Below are positions 23,245-31,391 of a DNA stretch of 35,799 nt, piece by piece. Source of the DNA: Janibacter melonis. GTDB lineage: Bacteria > Actinomycetota > Actinomycetes > Actinomycetales > Dermatophilaceae. The position numbers and the translations under genes are program-made. The notes beneath the pieces are model-generated. The model worked only from the letters and a program-made list of their open reading frames with translations, was not told where the DNA came from and ran no database searches. The stretch spans positions 351,524 through 387,322 of the forward strand of contig NZ_JAJBZM010000003.1 of NCBI RefSeq assembly GCF_020567375.1, written 5' to 3'. Each line of letters starts with the position of its first letter. The first letter of the stretch is position 1.

Positions 23245-24035
23245 GCGATCTCGACGTGACCATCCTCGGCGAGCCCCTCGGCTCGTCGCTGCCGGCAGAC
23301 CCCGGCGGGGAGGGCAAGGGCGAGATCCACCTCGTCCACCTCTACCCACGCGAGATGAGCATCTACGGCGACCTCGGCAACACCCGCTGCCTCGCCGCCC
23401 GGATCCGGCGGCACGGCTACGTGCCGGTCGTCCACCAGCACCACCCGGGCCAGCCCTTCCCGGAGCGCGTCGACCTCGTCGTCGGCGGCGGGGGGCAGGA
23501 CTCCGGCCAGGTGACCGTCGAGGACGACCTCGAGCGGATCGCCGACCGGCTGCGCGAGCTCGCCGACCAGGGCGTGCCGATGCTCATGATCTGCGGCATG
23601 TACCAGCTCTTCGGCAACGCCTTCATCACCGTGGACGGGCGGCGCCTGCCCGGGCTGGGCATCCTCGACGTCACGACCCAGGGCAACGCGAAGCGGATGA
23701 TCGGCCCCGTCGTGCTGAGCACCGACCACGGCGACGTCGTCGGCTACGAGAACCACTCCGGCTCGACGACCCTCGGGCCCGGGCAGGCCCCCTTCGGGCG
23801 GGTGCGCAGCGGTCTGGGCAACAACGGCTCCGACGGCACCGAGGGCGCGATCACCGGGCACGTCATCGGCTCCTACCTGCACGGGCCGATCCTGCCCGCG
23901 AACCCGGTCCTCGCCGACACGCTCGTGGGGTGGGCCGCCGAGCACGCGACGGGGTCCCCCTTCGTGCCCGAGACGCTCGACGACTCGACGGCACGCGAGG
24001 CCCAGCAGCGCCAGGTCCGCCGCCTCGTCGGCTAG
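23241..24035 (+). CDS. gatD: Lipid II isoglutaminyl synthase glutaminase subunit GatD
   Basis: This 264-residue class I glutamine amidotransferase supplies ammonia to MurT. The nucleophile Cys118 lies in MLMICGMYQLFG and the partner His214 in GSYLHGPILPANP; the family start HLYPREMSIYGDLGN (33-47) is clear. It overlaps murT (ATGA), as expected for a two-subunit enzyme made in equal amounts. The first 27 residues are an unusual extension before the conserved core. Its stop overlaps by four bases the stop of the convergent membrane-protein gene. Confidence 0.93.
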   Translation: MSDLDVTILGEPLGSSLPADPGGEGKGEIHLVHLYPREMSIYGDLGNTRCLAARIRRHGYVPVVHQHHPGQPFPERVDLVVGGGGQDSGQVTVEDDLERIADRLRELADQGVPMLMICGMYQLFGNAFITVDGRRLPGLGILDVTTQGNAKRMIGPVVLSTDHGDVVGYENHSGSTTLGPGQAPFGRVRSGLGNNGSDGTEGAITGHVIGSYLHGPILPANPVLADTLVGWAAEHATGSPFVPETLDDSTAREAQQRQVRRLVG

Positions 24036-25087
24036 GCGACCGGCTCGAGGTCGTCGTCGGCGGTGCTCGCCCGGCGCGGCATGACCGTCCACGCGAGCCA
24101 CCCGATGGCCCCGAGCGGCACCTCCATGAGGTGGGTGAAGACGGAGAAGAGCACGACGCCGGCCATCGCGGCGGCGGGGTCGGCGCCCCACGCGACGAGG
24201 GCGGCGGCCGTGCCGGTCTCGGTGACCCCGAGGCCGCCGGGGGTGACGCCGACGGCCGTGAGCAGACGCCCGATGGCGTACGCGGCGAAGAGCTGGCCGA
24301 AGGGCAGGTCGACGCCCGTCGCGCGCGTGACGAGCAGGAAGAGCACGTAGTACAGCCCGAAGAAGCCGACCATGCCGAGGGTCATCGACAGCCAGCCGGT
24401 GCGCAAGGTCTCGGCGATGCGCGAGCGCAGGTCGCGCGCGGCCCGCTCGACCTGGTCGGCGTGCCGACGCCGCACGACGCGGATGACGCGGTCGACGGCC
24501 GAGCCGACGAGCGCGGCCCCTCGGTCGGTCGCTACGGCAAGGGCGAAGACCGCGAGGACGACGACGCCGGTGACGATCGCCGCCCAGGACGCCTCGCGCA
24601 TCGAGGTGGGCAGGTCGGTGGCGCCGACGGACAGCCCGGCGATCGCGACGACGGGCAGGGCGGCGCGGGTGAGGACGTTCCACACGCCCGTGACGACGGC
24701 CATCGTCGTGACGCGAGCGGCGGAGAAGCCCCACGACTTCGCGATCGTGTACGTCGCGGCGAGGCCGACGGCGCCGCCGCCGGGCAGGAGGTTGCTCACC
24801 GACGAGCCGCACAGGTTGAGCACGAGCGCGCGCCCGTGGCTCAGGCCGGGCATGGCGCCGACCATGACGAAGGTGTAGCAGTACAGGCCGGCGAGGACGA
24901 GGGCGATGTAGAGCAGGGCGGAGGTCGCCGGCACGGTGCCGAGCACCGAGAAGACCTCCGACCAGCTCGTCTTGGCGAAGTAGGGCAGGCCCCACACGAG
25001 CATGACGGCGGCGAGCCCTAGGCCGAGGGTGACCTGCAGCCCGCGGCGCACGAGGACGCGGCGGCGGTCGGGGGCCTGGGTCGTCAT
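24032..25087 (-). CDS. UPF0104/YbhN-like (LPG synthase TM region family) membrane protein
   Basis: This 351-residue polytopic protein has about eight helices and belongs to the family that also forms the flippase half of lysylphosphatidylglycerol synthase. The two signature loops are present: NLLPGGGAVGLAATY and GVTPGGLGVTETGTAAAL. Members of this family are thought to move or help make lipids and glycolipids. It overlaps the upstream PIG-L gene by four bases (ATGA at 25084-25087) and faces a divergent glycosyltransferase unit. A shared glycolipid or cell-wall glycan path is a reasonable inference, but the substrate is unknown. Confidence 0.85.
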   Translation of the reverse strand: MTTQAPDRRRVLVRRGLQVTLGLGLAAVMLVWGLPYFAKTSWSEVFSVLGTVPATSALLYIALVLAGLYCYTFVMVGAMPGLSHGRALVLNLCGSSVSNLLPGGGAVGLAATYTIAKSWGFSAARVTTMAVVTGVWNVLTRAALPVVAIAGLSVGATDLPTSMREASWAAIVTGVVVLAVFALAVATDRGAALVGSAVDRVIRVVRRRHADQVERAARDLRSRIAETLRTGWLSMTLGMVGFFGLYYVLFLLVTRATGVDLPFGQLFAAYAIGRLLTAVGVTPGGLGVTETGTAAALVAWGADPAAAMAGVVLFSVFTHLMEVPLGAIGWLAWTVMPRRASTADDDLEPVA

Positions 25088-25959
25088 GAGCCGGCCTCGA
25101 CGTCGGCGAGGAGGTCGCGGCGCACGGGGGAGCCCGCGGGCAGGGCCGGGTCGCGGTACCACTCGCGGCCGAAGACGAGGTCGTAGAGCGGGCGGGGGAT
25201 GCGCAGCAGCATCCCGAGCGTGCGGGCGTCGCCGGCGGAGTCGCTCGTCTGGCTCGCGTGGGCGCGCATGGAGGCCCGCTTCGCGCGGATGTGGGAGCGC
25301 ACGGAGATGCGGTGGGTGATCTCGGAGCGGGCCGAGTACGCGCGGTCGAAAGACGCCCGGTCGAAGGCGTCGGGGAAGCGGTAGACGCGCCCGACGAGGT
25401 CGAGGGCCCGGCAGATCGTGTCGCGGGGGACCGTCGCCTCGAGGACGCGAAGGGGGAGCCCGGTCGCCTCCCGGTGGCGCTGCGCCGCGGCGGCACCGAC
25501 GTGGTGGACGTGGACGTGGTCGCGGTGGCCGTAGCCGCCGTGACGGTCGTAGGTGAGCAGGACGTCGGCGCCCTCCTCGAGCAGCACCTCGGCGACACGC
25601 TCGGCGGCCTCCTCGACGGGCACCCGGGCGAAGCGGGTGGCACCCGGGGGGTCGGGCTCCATCTGCGGGTCGCTGCCGGAGTCGGCGTAGCCGAGCTCGA
25701 CGACACGGGCGACGCCCAGCGCGCGGGCGCTCGCGGCGAGCTCGCGGCTCCGGGTGGCGGCGAGGTGGTCCCCCTTCGCGCCGTAGGCCGAGGCGTCGGC
25801 CAGCCCCTGCGCCCCGTCGGTGGCGACGACGAGGACGACGCGGTGGCCCTCGGCGGCCGCGCGGGCCATCGTGCCGGCGGTGAGGAGGGCCTCGTCGTCG
25901 GGATGGGCGTGGAGGGCGACGATCGTGCGGCCGCCCCCGCCTGCGGGCTGCGAGGTCAT
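25084..25959 (-). CDS. PIG-L family deacetylase
   Basis: This 291-residue zinc deacetylase of the LmbE/PIG-L family has the metal motif AHPDDEALLT (His19, Asp21/22) and a second His site in TYDRHGGYGHRDHVHVH. Family members remove N-acetyl groups from GlcNAc-linked lipids or small thiol precursors (for example MshB in mycothiol synthesis). The C-terminal half (VYRFPDAFDR) does not let me choose among these. It forms a coupled pair with the downstream UPF0104 protein and is divergent from a GT4 glycosyltransferase with 42 bases between the starts. Deacetylation of an N-acetyl sugar lipid made by the glycosyltransferase would fit (inference). Confidence 0.87.
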   Translation of the reverse strand: MTSQPAGGGGRTIVALHAHPDDEALLTAGTMARAAAEGHRVVLVVATDGAQGLADASAYGAKGDHLAATRSRELAASARALGVARVVELGYADSGSDPQMEPDPPGATRFARVPVEEAAERVAEVLLEEGADVLLTYDRHGGYGHRDHVHVHHVGAAAAQRHREATGLPLRVLEATVPRDTICRALDLVGRVYRFPDAFDRASFDRAYSARSEITHRISVRSHIRAKRASMRAHASQTSDSAGDARTLGMLLRIPRPLYDLVFGREWYRDPALPAGSPVRRDLLADVEAGS

Positions 25960-25988
25960 CGGCCACACCCTCCCACACCCGGCCGTGG

Positions 25989-25994
25989 CACCCT
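25989..25994 (+). promoter_or_regulatory. Possible -10 box of the glycosyltransferase gene
   Basis: CACCCT lies seven bases before the GTG at 26002. It differs from the plsC box by its first base; the spacing fits a leaderless start. Confidence 0.35.
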
Positions 25995-26001
25995 GGCACC
26001 C

Positions 26002-27186
26002 GTGAAGGTCGCCCTGCTCACCGACTGCTACCCCCCGCGTGTCGGGGGCATCGAGTCGCAGGTCGCCGACCTCGCCGCGCATCTCGTCGACGACGGTCAC
26101 GAGGTCGAGGTCTTCACGGCGACGACGGGCGCGGCGGGGCAGTCCCGCGGCGACGTCGAGGAGGGCCCGGTGCGGGTGCACCGCCTCGCCGAGCCGCTGC
26201 TGCGGGTGCCGGTCAACCCCTTCGCGGTGCCCGAGCTGCGCCGCCGGCTGGCGGCGGGGAGCTTCGACGTGGCGCACGTGCACGTGGGGGTGGTCAGCCC
26301 CTTCGCGTGGGACGCGGCTCGGGTGAGCACGGGTCTCGGGCTGCCGACGGCGATCACGTGGCACTGCGTGCTGCACCGGGCGGCGGCGCTGTACCGCGCG
26401 TCGGGGGTGCTCGCACGGTGGACCGGGCGGGGAGCGGTGCTGTCGGCGGTGTCGACCTTCGCCGCGGGCCAGGTGCGCGCCGCCGCCCCTGCGGGCACGC
26501 AGGTCGCGGTGCTCCCCAACGCGATCGACCTCGACCGGTGGCGCCCCCACCTACCACGCAGTACTGGTCGCGATGACGACCAGTACGGCGTGGTAGCCGG
26601 AGGCGAAGGGGGGTCGACGGCGGGCGACGGGGGGTCGGCGGCGGGCGACGGGGGGCCGGTCCGGCTCGTCTCGACGATGCGGCTGGCCCCGCGCAAGCGG
26701 CCCCTCGAGCTCGTCGACGCCTTCGTCGCCGCGGGGCTGGGGGACCGGGCGCGGCTCGAGGTCGTCGGTGACGGCCCGCTGCGCGACCGGCTCGAGCGCC
26801 GGGCCGCGGAGCTGCCCACCGGGCAGGTCGTCGTGCGCGGGCGGCTGCCCCGCGAGGACCTGCGCGCGCTCTACGCCGACGCCGACGGCTACCTCGCGCC
26901 GACCCGGCTCGAGGCCTTCGGCATCGCGGTGCTCGAGGCCCGCGCCGCCGGGCTGCCCGTCGTCGCGATGGGTGGCTCGGGGGTGGACGACGTCGTCGAC
27001 GACGGCGTGTCCGGTCTGCTCGTGCCCGACGACGCGGGGCTGACGCGTGCCGTCGCCCGCCTCGTCACCGACGACGCCCTGCGCGCGCGGATGGCGGCGC
27101 ACAACCGGACCACCCCGCCGCGGCAGGTGTGGTCGCACGTCCTGCCCGAGGTGCTCGCGGAGTACGAGCGGGCGGGGGCGCGATGA
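26002..27186 (+). CDS. GT4-family glycosyltransferase with inserted linker
   Basis: This 394-residue GT-B enzyme has the N-terminal domain start VALLTDCYPPRVGGIESQV and the C-terminal sugar-nucleotide motif EAFGIAVLEARAAGLPVV (E-x7-E). It probably transfers a sugar to a lipid or other acceptor at the inner membrane; donor and acceptor are unknown. Between the two domains (about residues 184-218) sits an odd stretch. First comes a 46-base perfect-looking palindrome translated in frame as LPRSTGRDDDQYGVVA, then a GCGAAGGGGG motif and two 21-base repeats encoding GSTAGDG and GSAAGDG. The insertion lies in the inter-domain hinge, where it may be tolerated. The GTG start matches the family start. 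It overlaps the Nudix gene by ATGA. Confidence 0.88.
   Translation: MKVALLTDCYPPRVGGIESQVADLAAHLVDDGHEVEVFTATTGAAGQSRGDVEEGPVRVHRLAEPLLRVPVNPFAVPELRRRLAAGSFDVAHVHVGVVSPFAWDAARVSTGLGLPTAITWHCVLHRAAALYRASGVLARWTGRGAVLSAVSTFAAGQVRAAAPAGTQVAVLPNAIDLDRWRPHLPRSTGRDDDQYGVVAGGEGGSTAGDGGSAAGDGGPVRLVSTMRLAPRKRPLELVDAFVAAGLGDRARLEVVGDGPLRDRLERRAAELPTGQVVVRGRLPREDLRALYADADGYLAPTRLEAFGIAVLEARAAGLPVVAMGGSGVDDVVDDGVSGLLVPDDAGLTRAVARLVTDDALRARMAAHNRTTPPRQVWSHVLPEVLAEYERAGAR
26551..26596. repeat. 46-bp palindrome inside the glycosyltransferase gene
   Basis: Arms of 20 bases (26551-26570 and 26577-26596) pair at 19 of 20 positions around a six-base loop (CGATGA). It is fully inside coding sequence, keeps the frame, and lies in the inter-domain linker. 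Palindromes of this kind are usual between genes (REP-like units) but unusual inside them. Confidence 0.8.
26611..26652 (+). repeat. Two 21-bp tandem repeats in the glycosyltransferase linker
   Basis: GGGTCGACGGCGGGCGACGGG at 26611-26631 is repeated with one change at 26632-26652. The unit is seven codons, giving Gly/Ala/Asp-rich linker sequence. Confidence 0.7.
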
Positions 27187-27920
27187 GCAGGGTGCTGCTG
27201 CGGGTCTGCGCCGACGGCGGGGGAGCGTCCGGTCTGCTCGACGAGTGCGACCCGACCGCGCTCGTCCCCCTTCGCCACGGCGAGGACCCGCGGGCCGCGC
27301 TCGCAGCGGTGGGGTGGCACGACCCGCGCTGGCTCGGCGCGAGCCGACCGGCGGGCGAGCCCGAGACCGTCGAGATCGAGGTGACCGCCCGTCGTGGCGA
27401 GGTCACCCCTTTCGTGCCGGCGGTCGCGCCGCTCGACGCCGGTCTCGACCTCGCACCGGGCGAGGAGGTCGTGCCGCACCAGCGGGTCGCCGCCTACGCC
27501 GTCGTCGTCGAGGGGGGCGCGCTCCTGCTCACCCAGCTCTCGTCGCGGGTGCACGCCGCCCCCGGCCGCTGGACCCTGCCCGGCGGCGGGCTCGACCCCG
27601 GCGAGGACCCGGTCGCCGGGCTCGTGCGCGAGGTGTGGGAGGAGAGCGGCCAGGACGCCGAGATCGGCGGGCTGCTCGACGTGCAGACGCAGCACTGGGT
27701 GGGGCGGGCGCCGAGCGGTGCGCTCGAGGACTTCCACGCCGTGCGCCTGGTCTACCGGGCCCGGGTGGCCGCGCCGAGCGCCCCGGTCGTGCACGACGTG
27801 GGCGGCTCGACGGCTGACGCCCGGTGGGTGCCGCTCGACGAGGTCGACGCCTTGCGCCTCGTGCCGACCGTGCTCCTGCTGCGCGAGGCCGGGCACCTCG
27901 GCGATACCCCCGGCCCGTAA
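27183..27920 (+). CDS. Nudix hydrolase
   Basis: This 245-residue protein has a C-terminal Nudix domain (about 98-240) with the box GGGLDPGEDPVAGLVREV followed by EESG (134-155), matching GX5EX7REUXEEXGU. Such enzymes cleave nucleoside diphosphates linked to another group; the substrate is not deducible. The first 95 residues are an extension with WXDPRWLG-like sequence that I do not recognise. The ATG overlaps the glycosyltransferase stop, so the two are co-translated. A role in controlling a nucleotide-sugar pool is possible. The stop codon TAA is also the first part of the -10 box of the next gene. Confidence 0.88.
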   Translation: MSRVLLRVCADGGGASGLLDECDPTALVPLRHGEDPRAALAAVGWHDPRWLGASRPAGEPETVEIEVTARRGEVTPFVPAVAPLDAGLDLAPGEEVVPHQRVAAYAVVVEGGALLLTQLSSRVHAAPGRWTLPGGGLDPGEDPVAGLVREVWEESGQDAEIGGLLDVQTQHWVGRAPSGALEDFHAVRLVYRARVAAPSAPVVHDVGGSTADARWVPLDEVDALRLVPTVLLLREAGHLGDTPGP

Positions 27921-27923
27921 ACT
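27918..27923 (+). promoter_or_regulatory. -10 box overlapping the Nudix stop, leaderless start
   Basis: TAAACT begins with the Nudix stop codon (27918-27920) and lies seven bases before the ATG at 27931. Confidence 0.5.
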
Positions 27924-27930
27924 CCGCGGC

Positions 27931-28266
27931 ATGGAAGCCCTGCGCCTCGTCCTCTACGTCCTGCACATGATCGCGATGGTGGCGATCGTGCTCTCCCCCT
28001 TCGTCGCGGCCCTCGGGCGCACGACCCAGGTGTGGGCTGCCCGGGTCCAGCTGCTCATCGGGCTCCTGCTCGTCGGCGTCCTCGAGATGCAGGACGCGAG
28101 CCTGAACCACACGAAGATCGGCGTGAAGCTGCTCGTGGCGCTCGCCGTCGTCGCCTGCGCCGAGATCGCGAACGCGCGCGCCCGCCGTGGCGAGAGCCAC
28201 CGCCCGCTCATGCTCGCCGCGGCCGGTCTCACCGTGGTCAACGCGCTCGTCGCCTTCCTCTGGTGA
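27931..28266 (+). CDS. Small four-helix membrane protein of unknown function
   Basis: This 111-residue protein is almost wholly hydrophobic, with about four helices: LVLYVLHMIAMVAIVLSPFV, VQLLIGLLLVGVLE, GVKLLVALAVVACAEI and LMLAAAGLTVVNALVAFLW. A short conserved-looking loop NHTKIGVK lies between helices two and three. It has the look of a conserved actinobacterial membrane protein, but I do not know a function. It follows the Nudix gene by ten bases and probably has its own leaderless promoter. The 78 bases between its stop and the next gene hold no clear hairpin. Confidence 0.75.
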   Translation: MEALRLVLYVLHMIAMVAIVLSPFVAALGRTTQVWAARVQLLIGLLLVGVLEMQDASLNHTKIGVKLLVALAVVACAEIANARARRGESHRPLMLAAAGLTVVNALVAFLW

Positions 28267-28344
28267 CCGCGCGCGTCGGACTGTGCCTCGTCATCGGGGA
28301 GCGCTGACGCCCCCGGCATCTCGTCCCCGTCTGCGTGCTGGGAC

Positions 28345-29343
28345 TCAGGGGAGCAGGAGCAGCTTGCCGGTGCTGCGCCGGCCCTCGAGGTCGGCGTAGG
28401 CGCTCGCGGCGTCGTCCCAGGAGTAGCGGCCGCCGACGTGCACGTCGAGCCGGCCCTCGGCGACGGCGCCGAGCAGCTCGGCGGCGCGGCCGCGCAGCTC
28501 CTCGGTCGTCGCGATGTGGTGGGCGAGGGTCGGGCGGGTGAGGAAGAGCGAGCCGCCGGAGTTGAGGCGCTGGATGTCGAAGGGGGGCACCTGGCCGCTC
28601 GCCCCGCCGAAGAGCACCATGAGCCCTCGCGGTCGCAGCGAGGCCAGCGAGGCGTCGAAGGTCGCGGCCCCGACCCCGTCGTAGGCGACGTCGACGCCGT
28701 CCTCCCGACCGAGGCGGTGGGCGGCGCCCTGGATCTCGGAGGCGAGGTCGTCCCCCTTCGCCTCGCGGTAGTCGACGACCTCCCGCGCGCCGAGGTCGTG
28801 GGCGATCTCGCACTTCTCCGGACCGCCCGCGGTGGCGATGACCGTGCCGCCGAGGTCGGTGATCATCTGCACGAGGAGGCGGCCGACGCCGCCGGCCGCG
28901 GCGTGCACGAGAGCGAGCGTGCCCGGCCGGACCTCGAAGGTCGAGCGGGTGAGGAAGTGCGCGGTGAGCCCCTGGAGCAGCGCGGCGGCGGCGATCTCGA
29001 GGTCGACGCCGTCGGGCACCGGGACGACCCGCGCCGCCGGGAGCACGGTGACCTCGGCGGCCGAGCCGAGGGTGAAGGGCCACGCCACCCGGTCGCCGGG
29101 GGTGAGGTCGTGGACCCCCTCGCCGACGGAGCGCACGACTCCCGCCCCCTCGTTGCCGATGACGAAGGGGGTCTGCGTCGGGTAGACCCCTTCGCGCTGG
29201 TAGACGTCGATGAAGTTCACCCCGACGGCCGCGACCTGCACCGCGACCTCGCCGGGTCCGGGGGAGGGCTCGAGCCGGGACTCGACGGCGAGGACGTCGC
29301 CCCCACCGGTGGACGTGGCGACGAGTGCACGGATGTCGGTCAT
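28345..29343 (-). CDS. NADPH:quinone oxidoreductase (zeta-crystallin type)
   Basis: This 332-residue MDR-superfamily reductase has the substrate-side motif VGVNFIDVYQREGVYP (40-55), GNEGAGVV and the NADPH loop HAAAGGVGRLL. It lacks the zinc-ligand pattern of alcohol dehydrogenases. It reduces quinones or alpha,beta-unsaturated carbonyls with NADPH. The ATG at 29343 gives the normal family start MTDIRALV. It lies five bases after the stop of the uracil-DNA glycosylase gene, so it is the third gene of a minus-strand unit. Its place beside repair genes may mean protection from oxidative damage, but this is inference. Confidence 0.9.
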   Translation of the reverse strand: MTDIRALVATSTGGGDVLAVESRLEPSPGPGEVAVQVAAVGVNFIDVYQREGVYPTQTPFVIGNEGAGVVRSVGEGVHDLTPGDRVAWPFTLGSAAEVTVLPAARVVPVPDGVDLEIAAAALLQGLTAHFLTRSTFEVRPGTLALVHAAAGGVGRLLVQMITDLGGTVIATAGGPEKCEIAHDLGAREVVDYREAKGDDLASEIQGAAHRLGREDGVDVAYDGVGAATFDASLASLRPRGLMVLFGGASGQVPPFDIQRLNSGGSLFLTRPTLAHHIATTEELRGRAAELLGAVAEGRLDVHVGGRYSWDDAASAYADLEGRRSTGKLLLLP

Positions 29344-29348
29344 GCTGC

Positions 29349-30173
29349 TCACCCTGGCAGAGACGCGAGGACGTCGTCGAGCATGTCCTGCGTCAGCCTC
29401 CCGGTGAAGGTGTTCTGCTGGCTCACGTGGTAGCAGCCGACGAGCTCGACCGGTCGGCCGGACGGCGTCGCGACGGCCGCCCGCGCGCCGTGCCCGAACC
29501 GTGGCTTGGGCCGCGGCACCTGCCACCCGGCGCCGCGCAGCGCGGTGACGGTCGCGTCCCAGCCGATCGAGCCGAGGCACAGGATCGCCTCGACGTGCGG
29601 CTCGCTGATGCGCAGGCTGGCCTCGAACCACGGGGCGCAGGTCGCCCGCTCCTCGCCGGTCGGCTTGTTCGCCGGCGGGGCGCAGCGCACCGGCGCGACG
29701 ATGCGCACGCCGGTGAGCTCGAGGCCGTCCCCGGCGGCCCACGACTGCGGCTGGCTTGCGTAGCCCGCGCGGTGCAGCGCCGCGTAGAGCCAGTCGCCGG
29801 AGCGGTCCCCGGTGAAGTTGCGCCCCGTGCGGTTGGCGCCGTGCGCCGCGGGCGCGAGCCCGACGACGAGCACCCGGGCGTCGAGCGGGCCGAGCCCCGG
29901 CACCGGGCGGCCCCAGTACGGCTGGTCGGCGAAGGCGGCGCGCTTGGTCGTCGCGACCTCCTCGCGCCAGTCGACGAGCCGGGGGCACGCACGGCACACG
30001 GTGATCCGTGCAGCCAGCTCGGCCGGGTCGGGCGTCGCCGCGAGCCGGCGCACGCCGGCGGGCGTGCGCGCGACGGGTGTCTGCGCGGTCGCCGGGTCGC
30101 CGGGCCAGCCGGTGCCCGGCGGGACCGGGCTGGCGAAGGGGGCACCCGTCACCGGGTGGGGGAGGAGGGTCAC
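29349..30173 (-). CDS. Family 5 uracil-DNA glycosylase (UdgB)
   Basis: This 274-residue repair enzyme removes uracil and other deaminated bases from DNA. Family 5 motifs are [14 protein letters not shown] (105-118), where the first motif lacks the polar Asp/Asn of other families, and [14 protein letters not shown] (246-259). Four cysteines (60, 63, 164, 179) fit the [4Fe-4S] cluster of this family. Residues 1-45 are a Pro-rich extension. The GTG at 30173 overlaps the stop of the upstream polymerase gene (GTGA), pointing to coupled translation of two DNA-repair functions. Such enzymes matter in very GC-rich genomes where cytosine deamination is a constant load. Confidence 0.92.
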   Translation of the reverse strand: MTLLPHPVTGAPFASPVPPGTGWPGDPATAQTPVARTPAGVRRLAATPDPAELAARITVCRACPRLVDWREEVATTKRAAFADQPYWGRPVPGLGPLDARVLVVGLAPAAHGANRTGRNFTGDRSGDWLYAALHRAGYASQPQSWAAGDGLELTGVRIVAPVRCAPPANKPTGEERATCAPWFEASLRISEPHVEAILCLGSIGWDATVTALRGAGWQVPRPKPRFGHGARAAVATPSGRPVELVGCYHVSQQNTFTGRLTQDMLDDVLASLPG

Positions 30174-31147
30174 GCGTCGTCCTCGTCCGGGTCGGGCGGC
30201 ACCTGCTCGCCCGCGTCCTCGTCGCGCTCGGCCCACTCGAGGAGCGGGGTGAGGTCGTGGGCGACGTCGTCGATGCCGGCGTGGAGGTCGCCGAGCTCGG
30301 CGAAGCGGGCCGGCACGGTCGCGATGGTGCACTCCTGCGGCTCCACGTCGGTGATCTCGTCCCACGTGATCGGGGTCGAGACCGTCGCCCGGGCGTTGCC
30401 GCGCACCGAGTACGCAGCGGCGATCGTGTGGTCCCGCGCGTTCTGGTTGTAGTCGACGAAGACGGCGGAGGGGTCGCGGTCCTTGCGCCACCACGTCGTC
30501 GTCACGAGCTGGGGCGCGCGCCGCTCGACCTCGCGGGCGAAGGCGAGCGCCGCGCGCCGCACCTCGCCGAACACCCACCGCGGCTCGACGCGCACGTAGA
30601 CGTGCAGCCCGCCGCCGCCCGAGGTCTTCGGGTAGCCGACGATGCCGAGCTCGTCGAGCACCTCGTGGACGACGCCGGCCACCTCGCGCACCCGGTCCAG
30701 CCCGGCCTCGGGCATCGGGTCGAGGTCGATGCGCCACTCGTCAGGACGGTCGACGTCGGCGCGGCGCACGTTCCACGGGTGCAGCTCGACGGTGCTCATC
30801 TGCACCGCCCAGACGATCTGCGCCAGCTCGGTCGGGCACAGCTCGTCGGCGTGCAGGCCGTAGCGCGGGAAGTGCAGGCGCACGGTCTCCACCCACGGCG
30901 GCGCCCCCTGGGGCAGCCGCTTCTGGTGCACCTTCGCGCCCGACACCCCCTTCGGGAAGCGGTGGAGCATCGTCGGCCGCTCCCGCAGCGCCCGCAGGAT
31001 GCCGTCGCCGACCGCGACGTAGTACTGCGCGAGGTCGAGCTTCGTCGCGCCCGTCTCGGGGAAGTACACCCGTTGCGGCGAGGAGATGCGCACGTCGCGC
31101 CCGCCGACCTCGAGATGGACGTCCTCGCCGTGCTCTCCCTTGGCCAT
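30170..31147 (-). CDS. Stand-alone LigD-type polymerase/primase
   Basis: This 325-residue archaeo-eukaryotic primase-type polymerase corresponds to the polymerase domain of LigD. Metal ligands are visible in RIDLDPMP (Asp141, Asp143), with [10 protein letters not shown] (176-185) following and a later Asp in [19 protein letters not shown] is also family-typical. No ligase or nuclease domain is attached and no Ku gene is in the window. This matches the separate mycobacterial proteins PolD1/PolD2 (also called LigC-associated polymerases), which fill gaps with ribonucleotides in excision or break repair. The tail is very acidic. The ATG is preceded by a leaderless -10 box, and the gene heads a three-gene unit. 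Confidence 0.9.
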   Translation of the reverse strand: MAKGEHGEDVHLEVGGRDVRISSPQRVYFPETGATKLDLAQYYVAVGDGILRALRERPTMLHRFPKGVSGAKVHQKRLPQGAPPWVETVRLHFPRYGLHADELCPTELAQIVWAVQMSTVELHPWNVRRADVDRPDEWRIDLDPMPEAGLDRVREVAGVVHEVLDELGIVGYPKTSGGGGLHVYVRVEPRWVFGEVRRAALAFAREVERRAPQLVTTTWWRKDRDPSAVFVDYNQNARDHTIAAAYSVRGNARATVSTPITWDEITDVEPQECTIATVPARFAELGDLHAGIDDVAHDLTPLLEWAERDEDAGEQVPPDPDEDDA

Positions 31148-31153
31148 GGGGGC

Positions 31154-31159
31154 AGCGTA
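31154..31159 (-). promoter_or_regulatory. -10 box, leaderless start of LigD-type polymerase gene
   Basis: TACGCT on the minus strand lies six bases before the ATG at 31147. Confidence 0.6.
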
Positions 31160-31211
31160 GGAGCCGCGGCGTGCTCGGTGGCGGCGAAGGGTGCGTCCAC
31201 GATGCGGAACG

Positions 31212-31228
31212 CCTACTGACTTGGTAGG
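31212..31228. promoter_or_regulatory. Possible operator upstream of the sulfur unit
   Basis: CCTAC (31212-31216) and GTAGG (31224-31228) form an inverted repeat with a seven-base AT-richer centre (TGACTTG). It lies 22 bases upstream of the leader peptide start, where a repressor site would be expected. The regulator is not known. Confidence 0.35.
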
Positions 31229-31250
31229 AGATGGGTGGTGGGATCGGGGC

Positions 31251-31391
31251 ATGACCTCGACGACGCCGCTGCACCGACGCCGGCACGTCGACCTCATGCG
31301 CCTCTCCGCCGCGATGTGTCCGGGGCCTCGCCCCCGCCCGCACACCTCGCACCCCAGGAGAGACCATGCCCGTCCCCAGCACCACCGCTGA
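31251..31391 (+). CDS. Putative sulfur-gene leader peptide
   Basis: This short reading frame encodes up to 46 residues and begins MTSTTPLHRRRHVDLMRLSAAMC. The core RRRHVDLxRxxxAxC is the pattern of short leader peptides found before cysteine and sulfate assimilation genes in many actinobacteria; single or clustered Cys codons there are thought to sense Cys-tRNA supply. The Cys is residue 23. The frame runs past the start of the downstream cupin gene (31366), so ribosomes on the leader would cross its start site. That allows coupling or occlusion as a control. Assignment rests on the motif and on the sulfur genes that follow. Confidence 0.65.
   Translation: MTSTTPLHRRRHVDLMRLSAAMCPGPRPRPHTSHPRRDHARPQHHR

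Noticed and set aside
28345-31147. A non-homologous end-joining operon
   Set aside because: The polymerase stands alone; neither Ku nor an ATP-dependent ligase is in the window.
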